From positions 7,897,012 to 7,961,011 of the forward strand of contig OZ024809.1 in NCBI GenBank assembly GCA_964017045.1: 64,000 nt of DNA, written 5' to 3'. The translations under genes were made by a program, and so were the position numbers. Each line of letters starts with the position of its first letter. Positions within the stretch are counted from its first letter, which is position 1. Origin of the DNA: Omphiscola glabra (taxonomy: Eukaryota > Mollusca > Gastropoda > Lymnaeidae). Below are positions 11,861-22,953 of the stretch, in pieces. Under the pieces are notes generated by a model. It was not told where the DNA came from, did not search any database, and saw only the letters and a program-made list of their open reading frames with translations.

Positions 11861-12031
11861 CCCTACTTTCACTTCTTTTGTGTCAACCCGTGACCAGAAG
11901 TGAGGACCACTGGGTCCGAGATACGCGCTCACTTCGTGTAATCTTTCCCCGATACCATCCTCTCCCACGGCTGGTAGTTGAAAAAAAGGGGGGGGGGCGT
12001 ATCCAACGTTGAGGGAGGGTGGTTAATATGT

Positions 12032-12793
12032 AACGTTAGTGTTTTCGGACGTGTCTGAAGTAAAAGCTGACAGGACCATTGCCTGGTGTAAATTGACCTA
12101 TATAATATATAACGTTAGTGTTTTCGGACGTATCTGAAGTATAAGCTGACAGGACCATTGCCTGGTGTAGATTGACCTATATAATATATAACGTTAGTGT
12201 TTTCGGACGTATCTCAAGTAAAAGCTGACAGGACCATTGCCTGGTGTAAATTGACCTATATAATATATAACGTTAGTGTTTTCAGACAGATCCATTGCCT
12301 GGTGTAAATTGACCTATTAATATATAACGTTAGTGTTTTCGGACGTATCTGAAGTAAAAGCTAACAGGACCATTGCCTGGTGTAAATTGACCTATATAAT
12401 ATATAACGTTAGTGTTTTCGGACGTATCTGAAGTAAAAGCTAACAGGACCATTGCCTGGTGTAAATTGACCTATATAATATATAACGTTAGTGTTTTCGG
12501 ACGTATCTCAAGTAAAAGCTGACAGGACCATTGCCTGGTGTAAATTGACCTATATAATATATAACGTTAGTGTTTTCGGACGTATCTGAAGTAAAAGCTA
12601 ACAGGACCATTGCCTGGTGTAAATTGACCTATATAATATATAACGTTGGTGTTTTCGGACGTATCTCAAGTAAAAGCTGACAGGACCATTGCCTGGTGTA
12701 AATTGACCTATATAATATATAACGTTAGTGTTTTCGGACGTATCTGAAGTAAGAGCTGGCACGGCCATTGCCTGGTGTAAATTGACCTAATCA
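12032..12793. repeat. 79-bp minisatellite, 10 copies
   Basis: Starts lie at 12032, 12111, 12190, 12269, 12326 and on to 12721. Each unit contains AACGTTAGTGTTTTCGGACG and CCATTGCCTGGTGTAAATTG. The 12269 unit is 22 bp short. Sub-types GAAGTAAAAGC and CAAGTAAAAGC, and GCTGACAGG and GCTAACAGG, alternate. Confidence 0.97.
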
Positions 12794-13130
12794 GACATCA
12801 AGTTAGCACATGAACTTAATAAAAAATAATTTAAAAGAAAAACACACCCACACAAAATGGACCAATACATAGAAATTTAAATTTGTTTCGTTTCTTTTAA
12901 ATTAAGCATTTTTCATGCGTGACGAGTTCACACGTGAATTTCTCAGCAAAATAATCAGGCTAGGTATCCGACATTTGAAGGAGGTTTGTTTCGGAATAAA
13001 TTTTGAAAAGTTAATCTTTTTATGTGTATAGGCTGATACAATAACTAGAAAAACTCTGCACACAAACAGCAACAATAACAACACACACAGACACAAAAAC
13101 ACAAATTAATTTGACAACAAAAACAGCCTG

Positions 13131-13215
13131 CTATAATGTCGTTAGAAGATCACGGGTTCCTAGCACAGCGGACATGACCCTAGACGGGGTACAGACGAGT
13201 TTCCTGTAGAGCCAC
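13131..13215 (-). other. Possible minus-strand terminal exon, unassigned
   Basis: On the minus strand a TTTCTGCAG acceptor precedes 27 open codons (WLYRKLVCTPSRVMSAVLG then TRDLLTTL) and a stop. The stretch is GC-richer than its surroundings. No partner exon or family was recognised, so chance or a transposon fragment is possible. Confidence 0.15.
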
Positions 13216-13430
13216 CTGCAGAAACAAAATCAACTAAAATATAAAAACAAAATGATTTTCAAAATGTTTTCGCGATATAGTAATATTAATAATTTAATAA
13301 TTTCTCTTCCGCAACCTACAATTAATGATTGGTCCCAGCTGTGAAAGTGGTCCCCGGTGCACGATTGATTAAATTGAGTAACGACCCCTAAAAACAAGTT
13401 TTTTTCGTATAAATCATTTTTCGAAGTGCG

Positions 13431-13858
13431 TATTGGTACCCGGGAACAAGAAGTGAGAGGTTGGGATTAAAAAACTATTTAAAATATTTGTTGTTAGACC
13501 AAATGAGGTATCAAATGAAATATAATTGAATGGACTATACGTTTGTAAACTTAATTCTTCATTTTAACTAAAATAAACTATCACAAATGACATCCGAATA
13601 GCATTAGTAGCCATTAGTCAAAATGGACCCAGACACGCAGCGCCGCCATTCGCACCCGGGTACCATTAGACTCATTGCTATTCGGATATCATTCGTGGTA
13701 GTTTATTTTTAGTAAAACTGAAGAAGTAAGTTTACAAACGTATAGTCCATTCAATTATATTTCATGTGATACCTCATTTTTGTCTTACAAACTTAGCAAA
13801 AATATTTTTAATAGTTTTTTAATCCCAACCTCTCACTTCTGGTACCCGGGTACCAATA
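13431..13858. mobile_element. Foldback (long inverted repeat) element
   Basis: The left arm (13431 to about 13607) and right arm (about 13662-13858) are near-perfect inverted copies of about 180 bp. They begin TATTGGTACCC and share GAAGTGAGAGGTTGGGATTA and GGACTATACGTTTGTAAAC. The loop contains CGCAGCGCCGCCATTCG. I saw no clear target duplication, and it has no coding capacity. Confidence 0.88.
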
Positions 13859-13929
13859 GGTACAGCCATCATGGTTATAATACTATAACAATAATATTCT
13901 AATGTCCCAACCACTTTGACTCCGCAGAT

Positions 13930-14258
13930 TTATTTCACCAACAATTGAAGACAATTTAATTAAACAACCCTTAAAAACAAAGTTTTTAGTATAAATCCAT
14001 TATAAAATGTAATATCGAACGGGGGGGGGGGCGGGGGGGGGGGTGCGGGGTGCGGCTGTAAATTGGACGAAGCATCCATACAAGTCAAGCACTTTATAAA
14101 AATCCCAATTAGTGCCCCCCCCCCCCCCCTCACCGGAACATTTTTTACGCCCCTGAACTATATTATTATTTAATGATCCACTCACTTTTAAACCGCAGAT
14201 TTATTTCACCAACTATTTCAGAATAACAAAAGATAATAGTTGGCACCAAACGCACTTG

Positions 14259-14297
<39 letters not shown>

Positions 14298-14545
14298 AAA
14301 GAATCTCATTTAGCGAAGTTATCGGAATTTTATTTCGCTAAATCAGTGACATCATATTTCCTTCACCCTTTTGTCCCATTTTCCATAAGGAAAAACTTAT
14401 TTTTGTTGGTTGGGGTTATCGGAAACGGGGCTGAAAATTTAATCGAATTTTCTGTCGTCGGCAACGAGTCTCAGGCCGTTGACGAGAAGGCGGTCAATAG
14501 CCGTCCGAAGATTTTGCCCTCTAGCCAGAAACACACGAACACGAG
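13930..14545 (+). repeat. Dispersed repeat family, copy 2
   Basis: This copy is colinear with 5985-6560 and also carries a G/C homopolymer region and an (AT)n tract (14262-14296). The two copies differ by many indels. A partial third copy of the first block lies at 13378-13425. Confidence 0.75.
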
Positions 14546-14769
14546 TAATTATTCCAATCACAGCACTAAATATGTCGTAAATTAAAATTACTTTGAGTTA
14601 TATGAAACTTAAATATTTTTTTCCTTCTATTTTTTCAGTTTATCCTTGTAATAAACCTGTTGAATTGAATTGAATGGTACGTTGATTGTCTTCTATTAAA
14701 TTGACTTTAAATAATAAGATTTAGAACGTGTTAACAAGTGCTTCAGGTTAAATAATTAATTGTAACAAA

Positions 14770-14990
14770 CAAGATTTTATAGGTAGGCCCACTAAGGACA
14801 ATTAAGCGTAATTACGGTAATTAACAAGATTTTACATGTCCTAATTCCTAGTGACAGTTAAGCTTCTTTACCAAAATTTTACAGGTCCTAAGTCCTATTG
14901 ACAGTTAAGCTTATTTACCAAAATTTTACATGTCTTAAGTCCTAGTGACATTTAAGCTTATTTACCAATATTTTACAGGTCCTCGTGCCA
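14770..14990. repeat. About 58-bp array, 3-4 degenerate copies
   Basis: Units share TTAAGCTTATTTACCAA, ATTTTACAGGTCC and TAAGTCCTAGTGACA. No gene is seen from 14990 to 15830, although a GC-rich patch lies at 15150-15220. Confidence 0.75.
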
Positions 14991-15837
14991 ATCTGTGACA
15001 ATCCGTAGCATTCAGATATATTTTTGTAAAAGGAACATTTGTATTCTAAAAATAGTACCCGAGGTTTCCTATGAAGAGAGAATTTTCCGGCATATTTTTT
15101 TTTAAGCTTAAAATATCCCGACAACACGGGTGAGGTACACTAGTTCTAAGTGTTAGAAGCGCCCTCTGACACGACCGAGCCGTGCAGTTTTCGGCATCGC
15201 CGCTGCCGTTCTGGTTGACATACGTCCTATTGATATATCTGGTGTTATTTTCCAGTTGTGCTAGACCTCACAGTAAAGTACACAATAACATCGATGCGCA
15301 GTATATATCAGGAATTCCTCAACTTTGGTTTGGAGTGACAGTTATTTGTTGCGTGTATATGAGTGGACGATAAACTTCCTTTTACGTTGTTGTACCCATA
15401 TCGAAGCTTGATAGTACCTTTTTGCGTTCTACCCATATCGAAGCTTGGTATTATCTTTATCAATATCGTATTTTTAAGGCAGGCTGTAAACATTTTTTTT
15501 AATGAGGAGTTTTTGGAGGAAAAACAATAAATATGATAAGACTGTTTATTTGAGAACATCCCTTTTCTTTTTAACAAAACAACAATGCGTAGATTCTAAA
15601 AGGTCAATTTCGAGGCACTTAAGATGCAAATCATACCCTCACTAAAACTAAAAAAACAACAACAACAATACTTACGCTCTATATTAGTCTATATTATAAA
15701 ATATATAATGGTGTAGCCAGTGGCGACCCTCTTCCACGAAAGAAAACTTTTCGGCTGGCTCAAAAAACTGCCGCACGTTAAAATTGAAAAAACAACCTTC
15801 CAACCTGTAGCGTGGCCAGGGTTGTGGGTAAGAGATA

Positions 15838-15978
15838 TCACCTTAGGCTGCCATATCACCTTTAGCTGTCATATCACCTTTAGCTGCCATATCACCTTTA
15901 GCTGCCATATCACCTTTAGCTGCCATATCACCATTAGCTGCCATATCACCTTTAGCTGCCATATCACCTTTAGCTGTT
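15838..15978. repeat. 18-bp minisatellite, about 8 copies
   Basis: Unit CTGCCATATCACCTTTAG. Its 18-bp period gives an artefactual HITFSC-type peptide repeat. Confidence 0.95.
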
Positions 15979-17040
15979 GCATGTTTAAGTTTTCAAATGC
16001 CAAAAAATAAGATTATAGAATAATCAGGGTATTTTTTTAATGTGGGATTTTATCGTGTGGGACTTTTTCATAGAATGTTATCTCTTACCCAAGCCCTCCC
16101 CCAAATTGCCCTTTTCCAATGCCACTGGTTCACTGGTTGTCACTTGTCACGTCAAGTATTTGAGAAGATCTCAACATGAACTTGTTTTTCTGGTATGGGG
16201 AGGGGGTAGGGGCTTAAGGGGGGGGGGGGCGACAATAACTTAATAATTTCTCTCCCCTGTTCCAGATGAATGGCTAGTTACAGCTGTCAGAGTGGTCACC
16301 CTTCTTGCACGAGTGATTAGATTTAGGAAAAGAAATGACATTTTAAATTTTGCAAATGAAAATATAACAGGTGGGTGTGTTGTCCAACCACTATAATAGA
16401 AATAGATAAGTGTGTTGTCAAATCTCTATAACATATGGATGTGTTGTCCAATCTCTCTAACAGTTGGATGTGTAGTTGAATCTATATATGTTTTGAAAAT
16501 ATCTATTCGTCCCCGCATTTTTTGCATAAATATTTTTTTCGCATTATTAGAACTTGTCATCTGTATACCATAACAGTGGTTAACTTACAGTATATTGTAT
16601 AACATAACAGTGATTAACTTACTGTATACCATAACAGTGGTTAAAGTAAAAGAAATGTATTTTAAAAAATAAAATACGTTTCATACATGTCAATACCCAT
16701 TGTGTACGTAAATAACATTGTCTTTCAATCATGTACACATCGTCTCTTGTCATCAGTAAATGCCATCTTTCATACATATAAAAATAGATGAACTCTTTAA
16801 GTAAACAATATTGTCTTTCATACACGTAAAGACCATTTCATGTTTTAAAAATAAGATACCCATAAAGCACTTGAAAGACATTTGAGACACTTGAGACACT
16901 GTTTTCAAGGACTGTGATTTTAGTGTAGTATGGCACCAGGTGATATATTGGCGGGTTTAATGGAAATTTATTGCTCATGTGCAAGCCCTCTACAGAGACT
17001 AGGATAAAGACTTTTACACACACACAAAATTAAAGTGTAA

Positions 17041-17275
17041 AAGTTCATGCATCATCTCAGATCAACATCTTATAGGATACGCCTCCGTTTAAAAAGTTGA
17101 TCAGTTGCTAAAAGACTGTCTAATATGCCTATGATGAAACAGTTGATCAGTTGCTAAAAGGCTGTCTAATATGCCTATGATAAAACAGCTGATCAGTTGC
17201 TAAAAGGCTGTCTAATATGCCTCTGTTCAAAAAGTTGATCAGTTGCTGAAATGCTGTCAGATACGCAGGAAAGGC
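17041..17275. repeat. About 58-bp array, 4 copies
   Basis: Units share GTTGATCAGTTGCTAAAAG and CTGTCTAATATGCCT. Region 15980-17040 is AT-rich with no gene seen. Confidence 0.85.
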
Positions 17276-17459
17276 ACAGGGTTTTTAGAATATCATCGTT
17301 AGCAGCAGCTCTTCTTATCACTTTCGATTTAATTGTAACATAATATTAGTACTAATAGTATACATTATTTTATCTTAAATGTATCTTTTGGAGAGAGTTC
17401 ATCTAACGCATAGAAGTATGTGTGTGTGTGGGGTGGGGGGGGGGTTAACATGTGGCCCG

Positions 17460-18865
17460 TGGACCCCTTGGGATTAACCTAACCATAACTCCAAGCCCTT
17501 GGGGTTTACCTAACCAGAACTCTACGCCGTTGACGTTAACGTAACCAAACTCTAAGCCATGAGTGTTAACCAAACCAGAACTCTAAGCAGCACTTGGGGT
17601 TAACCTAACCAGAACTCTACGCCGTTGACGTTAACGTAACCAAACTCTAAGCCATGAGTGTTAACCAAACCAGAACTCTAAGCAGCACTTGGGGTTAACC
17701 TAACCAGAACTCTACGCCGTTGACGTTAACGTAACCAAACTCTAAGCCATGAGTGTTAACCAAACCAGAACTCTAAGCAGCATTTGGGGTTAACCTAACC
17801 ATAACTCTAAGCAGCACTGGGGTTAACCTAACCAGAACTCTAAGCAGCACTTGGGGTTAACCTATTCAGAACTCTAAGCAGCACTTGGGGTTAACCTAAC
17901 CAGAACTCTAAGCCACACTTGGGGTTAACCTAACCAGAACTCTAAGCAGCACTTGGGGTTAACCTAACCAGAACTCTAAGCAGCACTTGGGGTTAACCTA
18001 ACCAGAACTCTAAGCAGCACTTGGGGTTAACCTAACCAGAACTCTAAGCAGCACTTGGGGTTAACCTAACCAGAACTCTAAGCCGCACTTGGGGTTAACC
18101 TAACCAGAACTCTAAGCCGCACTTGGGGTTAACCTAACCAGAACTCTAAGCAGCACTTGGGGTTAACCTAACCAGAACTCTAAGCAGCACTTGGGTTAAC
18201 CTAACCAGAACTCTAAGCAGCAATTGGGTTAACCTAACCAGAACTCTAAGCAGCACTTGGGTTAACCTAACCATAACTCTAAGCCGCACTTGGGGTTAAC
18301 CTAACCAGAACTCTAAGCCGCACTTGGGGTTAACCTAACCATAACTCTAAGCCGCACTTGGGGTTAACCTAACCAGAACTCTAAGCCGCACTTGGGGTTA
18401 ACCTAACCATAACTCTAAGCCGCACTTGGGGTTAACCTAACCATAACTCTAAGCCGCACTTGGGGTTAACCTAACCATAACTCTAAGCCGCACTTGGGGT
18501 TAACCTAACCAGAACTCTAAGCCGCACTTGGGGTTAACCTAACCAGAACTCTAAGCCGCACTTGGGGTTAACCTAACCATAACTCTAAGCCGCACTTGGG
18601 GTTAACCTAACCAGAACTCTAAGCCGCACTTGGGGTTAACCTAACCATAACTCTAAGCCACACTTGGGGTTAACCTAACCAGAACTCTAAGCCGCACTTG
18701 GGGTTAACCTAACCAGAACTCTAAGCAGCACTTGGGGTTAACCTAACCAGAACTCTAAGCAGCACTTGGGGTTAACCTAACCAGAACTCTAAGCCGCACT
18801 TGGGGTTAACCTAACCAGAACTCTTAGCCGCACTTGGGGTTAACCTAACCATAACCCTAACCCTT
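17460..18865. repeat. 34-bp telomere-like minisatellite, about 40 copies
   Basis: The unit is CACTTGGGGTTAACCTAACC plus AGAACTCTAAGCAG. Sub-types AGCAGC and AGCCGC, and CAGAAC and CATAAC, form blocks. The 5' part has longer units containing GTTGACGTTAACG. The array ends in CATAACCCTAACCC, resembling the CCCTAA telomere strand. Confidence 0.97.
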
Positions 18866-19127
18866 TGTGTCCGTGAAAAGATGTAGATGCTTGAGCTGCA
18901 TACTTTGCAATTTTACCAAAAGATTTCTAAAAAGTTTTCTAAGAATGGGGTCTGTGGCCTCAATCTGACCGGCCAATGGGTTCACCTAAGAACAAACAAA
19001 AAATCTAAGAACCCCTTGATCTTTTGCTATGCCTCTAAGTCTGAGTGCATGCCGGATAGTTTGTGACAATGATTAATCCATTGACACCGTGTTATTAAGA
19101 GATGGGCCAAATAGGATAATGAGATTT

Positions 19128-19541
19128 ACATACTGCTCTTATTATCTCCGCTGTGTACATTATGTACATACTGCTCTTACTATCTCCGCTGTGTACATTA
19201 TGTACATACTGCTCTTATTATCTCCGCTGTGTACGTTATGTACATACTGCTCTTACTATCTCCGCTGTGTACATTATGTACATACTGCTCTTACTATCTC
19301 CGCTGTGTACATTATGTACATACTGCTCTTATTATCTCCGCTGTGTACATTATGTACATACTGCTCTTACTATCTCCGCTGTGTACAGTATGTACATACT
19401 GCTCTTACTATCTCCGCTGTGTACATTATGTACATACTGCTCTTATTATCTCCGCTGTGTACATTATGTACATACTGCTCTTATTATCTCCGCTGTGTAC
19501 ATTATGTACATACTGCTCTTATTATCTCCGCTGTGTACATT
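19128..19541. repeat. 38-bp minisatellite, about 11 copies
   Basis: The unit is ACTGCTCTTATTATCTCCGC plus TGTGTACATTATGTACAT. All three plus frames are open through it, and none is a gene. Confidence 0.97.
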
Positions 19542-19716
19542 GTATTACATTTAAGTGGAATTTTGATTTATAGCCTATATTTTAAAAAAAAATTATTTCA
19601 TTATTCGCGGGAGTCAGGGTAGTAGGGGAAAAGTGTGTGTGTTGGGGGTGGGGTGGTGTGTTTTGGGGTGGGGGGACTCCGGAGTAGCGGAGCCAGTTTT
19701 TGACGCTAATGGGAGC

Positions 19717-19718
<2 letters not shown>

Positions 19719-19768
<50 letters not shown>
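19719..19768. repeat. (AT)n microsatellite
   Basis: About 25 AT dinucleotides. Confidence 0.98.
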
Positions 19769-19771
<3 letters not shown>

Positions 19772-19818
19772 ACTTGCGAATCAAAATAATCCGTTCAAGA
19801 AATTTAAATTGTTGATTA

Positions 19819-20871
19819 CAGTAGAACCCGGTTATGTCGACGGCCACGGGGTATTACAAAAGGCGTCGAGATAACCGAGGATCGAGATAAACGAAAAAGA
19901 AATATGGCGGCAATAAATTAACATGTGCTTGAAATGTCTTTATGTACATGATGCGCGTTGATAAATGAGAATGTACATGCACGTGTTTTTGGGTTGTTTT
20001 TTTTTTACACACCAGCGTTGCCGTTATTTGTTTGATGAAGCGATCGGCATGCTATAAAAATGTACATACATGTTTGCCAACAACATGTTCGCAGTTATCG
20101 TATGCCCGTATACTCAGTCGCGTATCGAGGGGGGGCAAGGGGGCATCATGCCCCGGGCGCTATTCACAAAGGGGCGCCAAATGGTATATTTTACATATAA
20201 TATTGTATGGTTTTCGAATAGAGGGGGGTGGCCCCGGGCGCGAGTTAAGCTCGCTACGTCACTGCGTATACTATTGCTTTGTGTTTTCATAACGAGATCG
20301 CTGTAGTGGTAATATTTTTAACAGGACATGGTCACAACACACTGTAGTCCGCCAATACGTCTTTCCGTGCTGTGACGTCATTATTTCGCTCGGTGGAACC
20401 AACCTTCCCCCACCCGCAGATAGCTAGTTCACTGTGACACACAAAGCAACAATATGACCATCACGATCAATACGATACGTTGCGGTGATATTTTTATAAC
20501 CTTTGACACACCTACCAATCCCCCTACCCATGTGTCTCGTATGCCACAAATTTCCTTGACAACCAACAATGCACTGCTAAGATGGGATTGTCGATACAAA
20601 CGCGAAAATACGGTAGTGAGATGGTGAAGTGGCATCCATAACTAACTTTTCAAAAGCTGGCGATTGGTCGAGATAACCAACGTTAAAAGTGGCAAATTTG
20701 GCCCTCTTTTGTGCTGGAGATATTAGGGTTCGGCGACATAAAAGAATCGACATAACCGATGAGAAAATGCTAAGACAAAGAGAGAATTTGGCGTTTCCAC
20801 TTCAAAAACGTCGACTTAATATTAATAGGGTTGGCGAATTAACCGAGGTCGAGATAATCGGGTTCGACTTG
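19819..20871. mobile_element. Pogo/Tigger-like non-autonomous element
   Basis: The left end CAGTAGAACCCGGTTATGTC is inverted at the right end (GATAATCGGGTTCGACTTG). Both ends are flanked by TA, the Tc1/mariner-superfamily duplication. Subterminal GTCGAGATAACCGA-like motifs recur at both ends. No DDE transposase remains, and a smaller hAT MITE is nested inside. Confidence 0.75.
20115..20264. mobile_element. hAT-type MITE nested in pogo-like element
   Basis: The 150-bp element starts CAGTCGCGTATCGAG and ends CTCGCTACGTCACTG (inverted). It has a perfect 8-bp target duplication, CGTATACT (20107-20114 and 20265-20272). The interior has two GCCCCGGGCGC blocks. Confidence 0.9.
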
Positions 20872-20996
20872 TATATGCGTTTTATTTCTCTATTTGAACC
20901 GCCATAGCATCCAACATTTTGCAAATGGATGGGGAGGTGGGGAGTTAAACATAAAAAAAATTGAGGGGGTGCTTTTTGACGCACACCGTAATTTAG

Positions 20997-21097
20997 GTTT
21001 TAATCATTCTGCTTCTACACTCAGTCGGAAAGCGACAGAAGAGATGTTAAGGGAAATGGGGTTCGCTGACATGAACTTGATTATACAAAGCCTTTAG
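20997..21097 (+). other. Possible plus-strand terminal exon, unassigned
   Basis: After a TAATTTAG acceptor-like site the frame reads FNHSASTLSRKATEEMLREM and GFADMNLIIQSL, then stop. An AATAAA lies 77 bp downstream (21174). The MLREMGF segment vaguely recalls a UBA helix. No upstream exon is known, so this is weak. Confidence 0.15.
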
Positions 21098-21714
21098 TTT
21101 TAGTTCTTGCCAAATAGTACTGCTGGTTTATTATTTTATTAAACATTTTTATTTTTGTTTGAAGCAATCATTGAATAAAGGAATGCTTTAAACAAGTAAT
21201 TTTAGAGAATATATCCTGTCATTCCGCGACTTCTGTGTACAAGGTGCGCGTTGGATCTCGGCGTTGTTCTCTTCAATAAGCGGCGCATGTTACTGTTACA
21301 CATTTGAATGGTTACTAGGACTAGGAGGTTTATTATTTGTAATCAAAATACAGAAATATCACACAAACTAAACATCCTTCACTTGAAGAACCATTTGAAG
21401 AAAAATGATGTAAAACAAAATAGTGAGTTTATTGGTGGCTGATTTCAAGACTAGAGAAATGCTTCAAATGTCTTGTGTTTATTTTGTTATGATTATAAAA
21501 TATTGTCTTGGTTAAATATGTATTTATTTATGTTATGAAAAAGAATATGTACAATGTAATCAAAAACATGTCCATTTATTTGGACCAATAAAGAATAACA
21601 TTCGGACCAATAAAGAATCTTATTTTATCTCCATGTAATAGAAACCTACCACATACTTCCTTTTTTTTGTGTTAGTTACGCCATCTCCTTTTGATCTGCG
21701 CTGCAATGAATGTT

Positions 21715-21870
21715 GGTTAAAACGAGCCGTCGTACAGCAATGTTGGTACAAGACGAGCAGTCGTACCACATTGTTGGTACAAGCTGAACAGTCGTTACCA
21801 CACTGTTGGTACGAGTCTAACAGTCGTACTACATTGTTAGTGCAAGACGAGCTGTCGTACCACATTGTTG
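21715..21870. repeat. About 32-bp minisatellite, 5 copies
   Basis: Units share ATTGTTGGTACAAGACGAG and AGTCGTACCACA. Region 21870-22850 shows no gene. Confidence 0.85.
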
Positions 21871-22852
21871 GATTTCGTTCGATAATGTTGCTTTAATAAA
21901 GTAAGCTACAGGGTGGCCTATTAATATAAAATCAACGAATTACCCCACCCCCCCTCCCCCCAAGTTTTGCCCAATTCGCTCACCCGCTTCACCCCTTAGA
22001 GTCGCCACTGCGTATATAATATTATAGGCCTAATAATATTTTTTTTTCAATTAAATTTTCTTTTGGAATTTACACTGATAAAGGCTATCATGATCATTAA
22101 TACCGTACTTTGTTCCCTTCCTTCCATTCTAATAATGGAATTTCAATGTAAAATAATGGGAATTTTTAAAAATCCACAGAAAACTTTAACAGCAGTACGT
22201 ACTTTGTTTACTTCCGTCAGCTTCTTTTTTTTTCTTTTGTTTTTTTTTAACCGTTCATTGGTGCGCCGAAAAAACAAAATACTATTTTGTGACAGTTCCA
22301 TACTGACGCTGTTTAACTTCAGTTTGGGCAGGCCACCGCTGATATAGAAAATCCCTATTTCCCAAGACTCAATGATGCCACACACGTAAACATATGTGAA
22401 TAGATTCTTCATATAAACTAAGGAAACGTAATGAATGATTAACCATTCCTGATACTAACATGTGTTTCAAGGGCGTGGAAGGTTAAGGGGAAAGTGCAAT
22501 TCTCCAGACTACCAAAATATGTGAAAACCCGATGAAAATTAAATTTACAGGCGTTAAAATTAAAATGTGGCTTTAGATGTTGAGTTTCTGGGTTTGAATG
22601 TAGGCCTATGGTAAATTTAAGAATGAATAAAATACAGGAATATAATCAAGCAAGACTTCGTTATAATATCAAGTAGAATTAACAGTGTTTATTAACACAG
22701 TATATGACTATATGCTTTCTATTTTGACCAGGGTAACACCGGCGACACCGGGTCATATATTCTAGTATAGGCCTGTATATCTGTTATATATATATTATGA
22801 TAAATATAATCTCCATATAAGAACTTTAAGCCTAAATGAATTTTGTTTTCAG

Positions 22853-22953
22853 GTAAACCAAACTTATACTTTAGAAGTGGCCTTCACCTCCAGGCTAATT
22901 AATGGTCTCTCCGGTCTTTATTACAGTACCTATGCAAGGAATGGCAATCCTGT
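22853..22953 (+). CDS. Aminopeptidase exon a (first recognised)
   Basis: The exon follows a TTTTGTTTTCAG acceptor and ends at a GTAAGT donor. It encodes residues 1-33 plus two bases, including [11 protein letters not shown] and [13 protein letters not shown]. This matches the end of the N-terminal beta-domain of M1 enzymes, where a G(F/L)Y-S-Y motif is typical. It begins mid-protein, so at least one upstream exon must exist. Confidence 0.9.

Noticed and set aside
15182..15373. Small secreted or membrane protein (hydrophobic stretch near 15200)
   Set aside because: The frame starts at GTG, not ATG, and shows no splice partners or family. The hydrophobic stretch can arise by chance.
15716..16130. 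hAT element bounded by CAGTGGCGACCC and CCAATGCCACTGG
   Set aside because: The ends are similar, but the flanking 8-mers do not match and the interior is mostly an 18-bp array.
17460..18865. True telomere
   Set aside because: The unit is 34 bp with only part resembling CCCTAA, and unique sequence continues on both sides.
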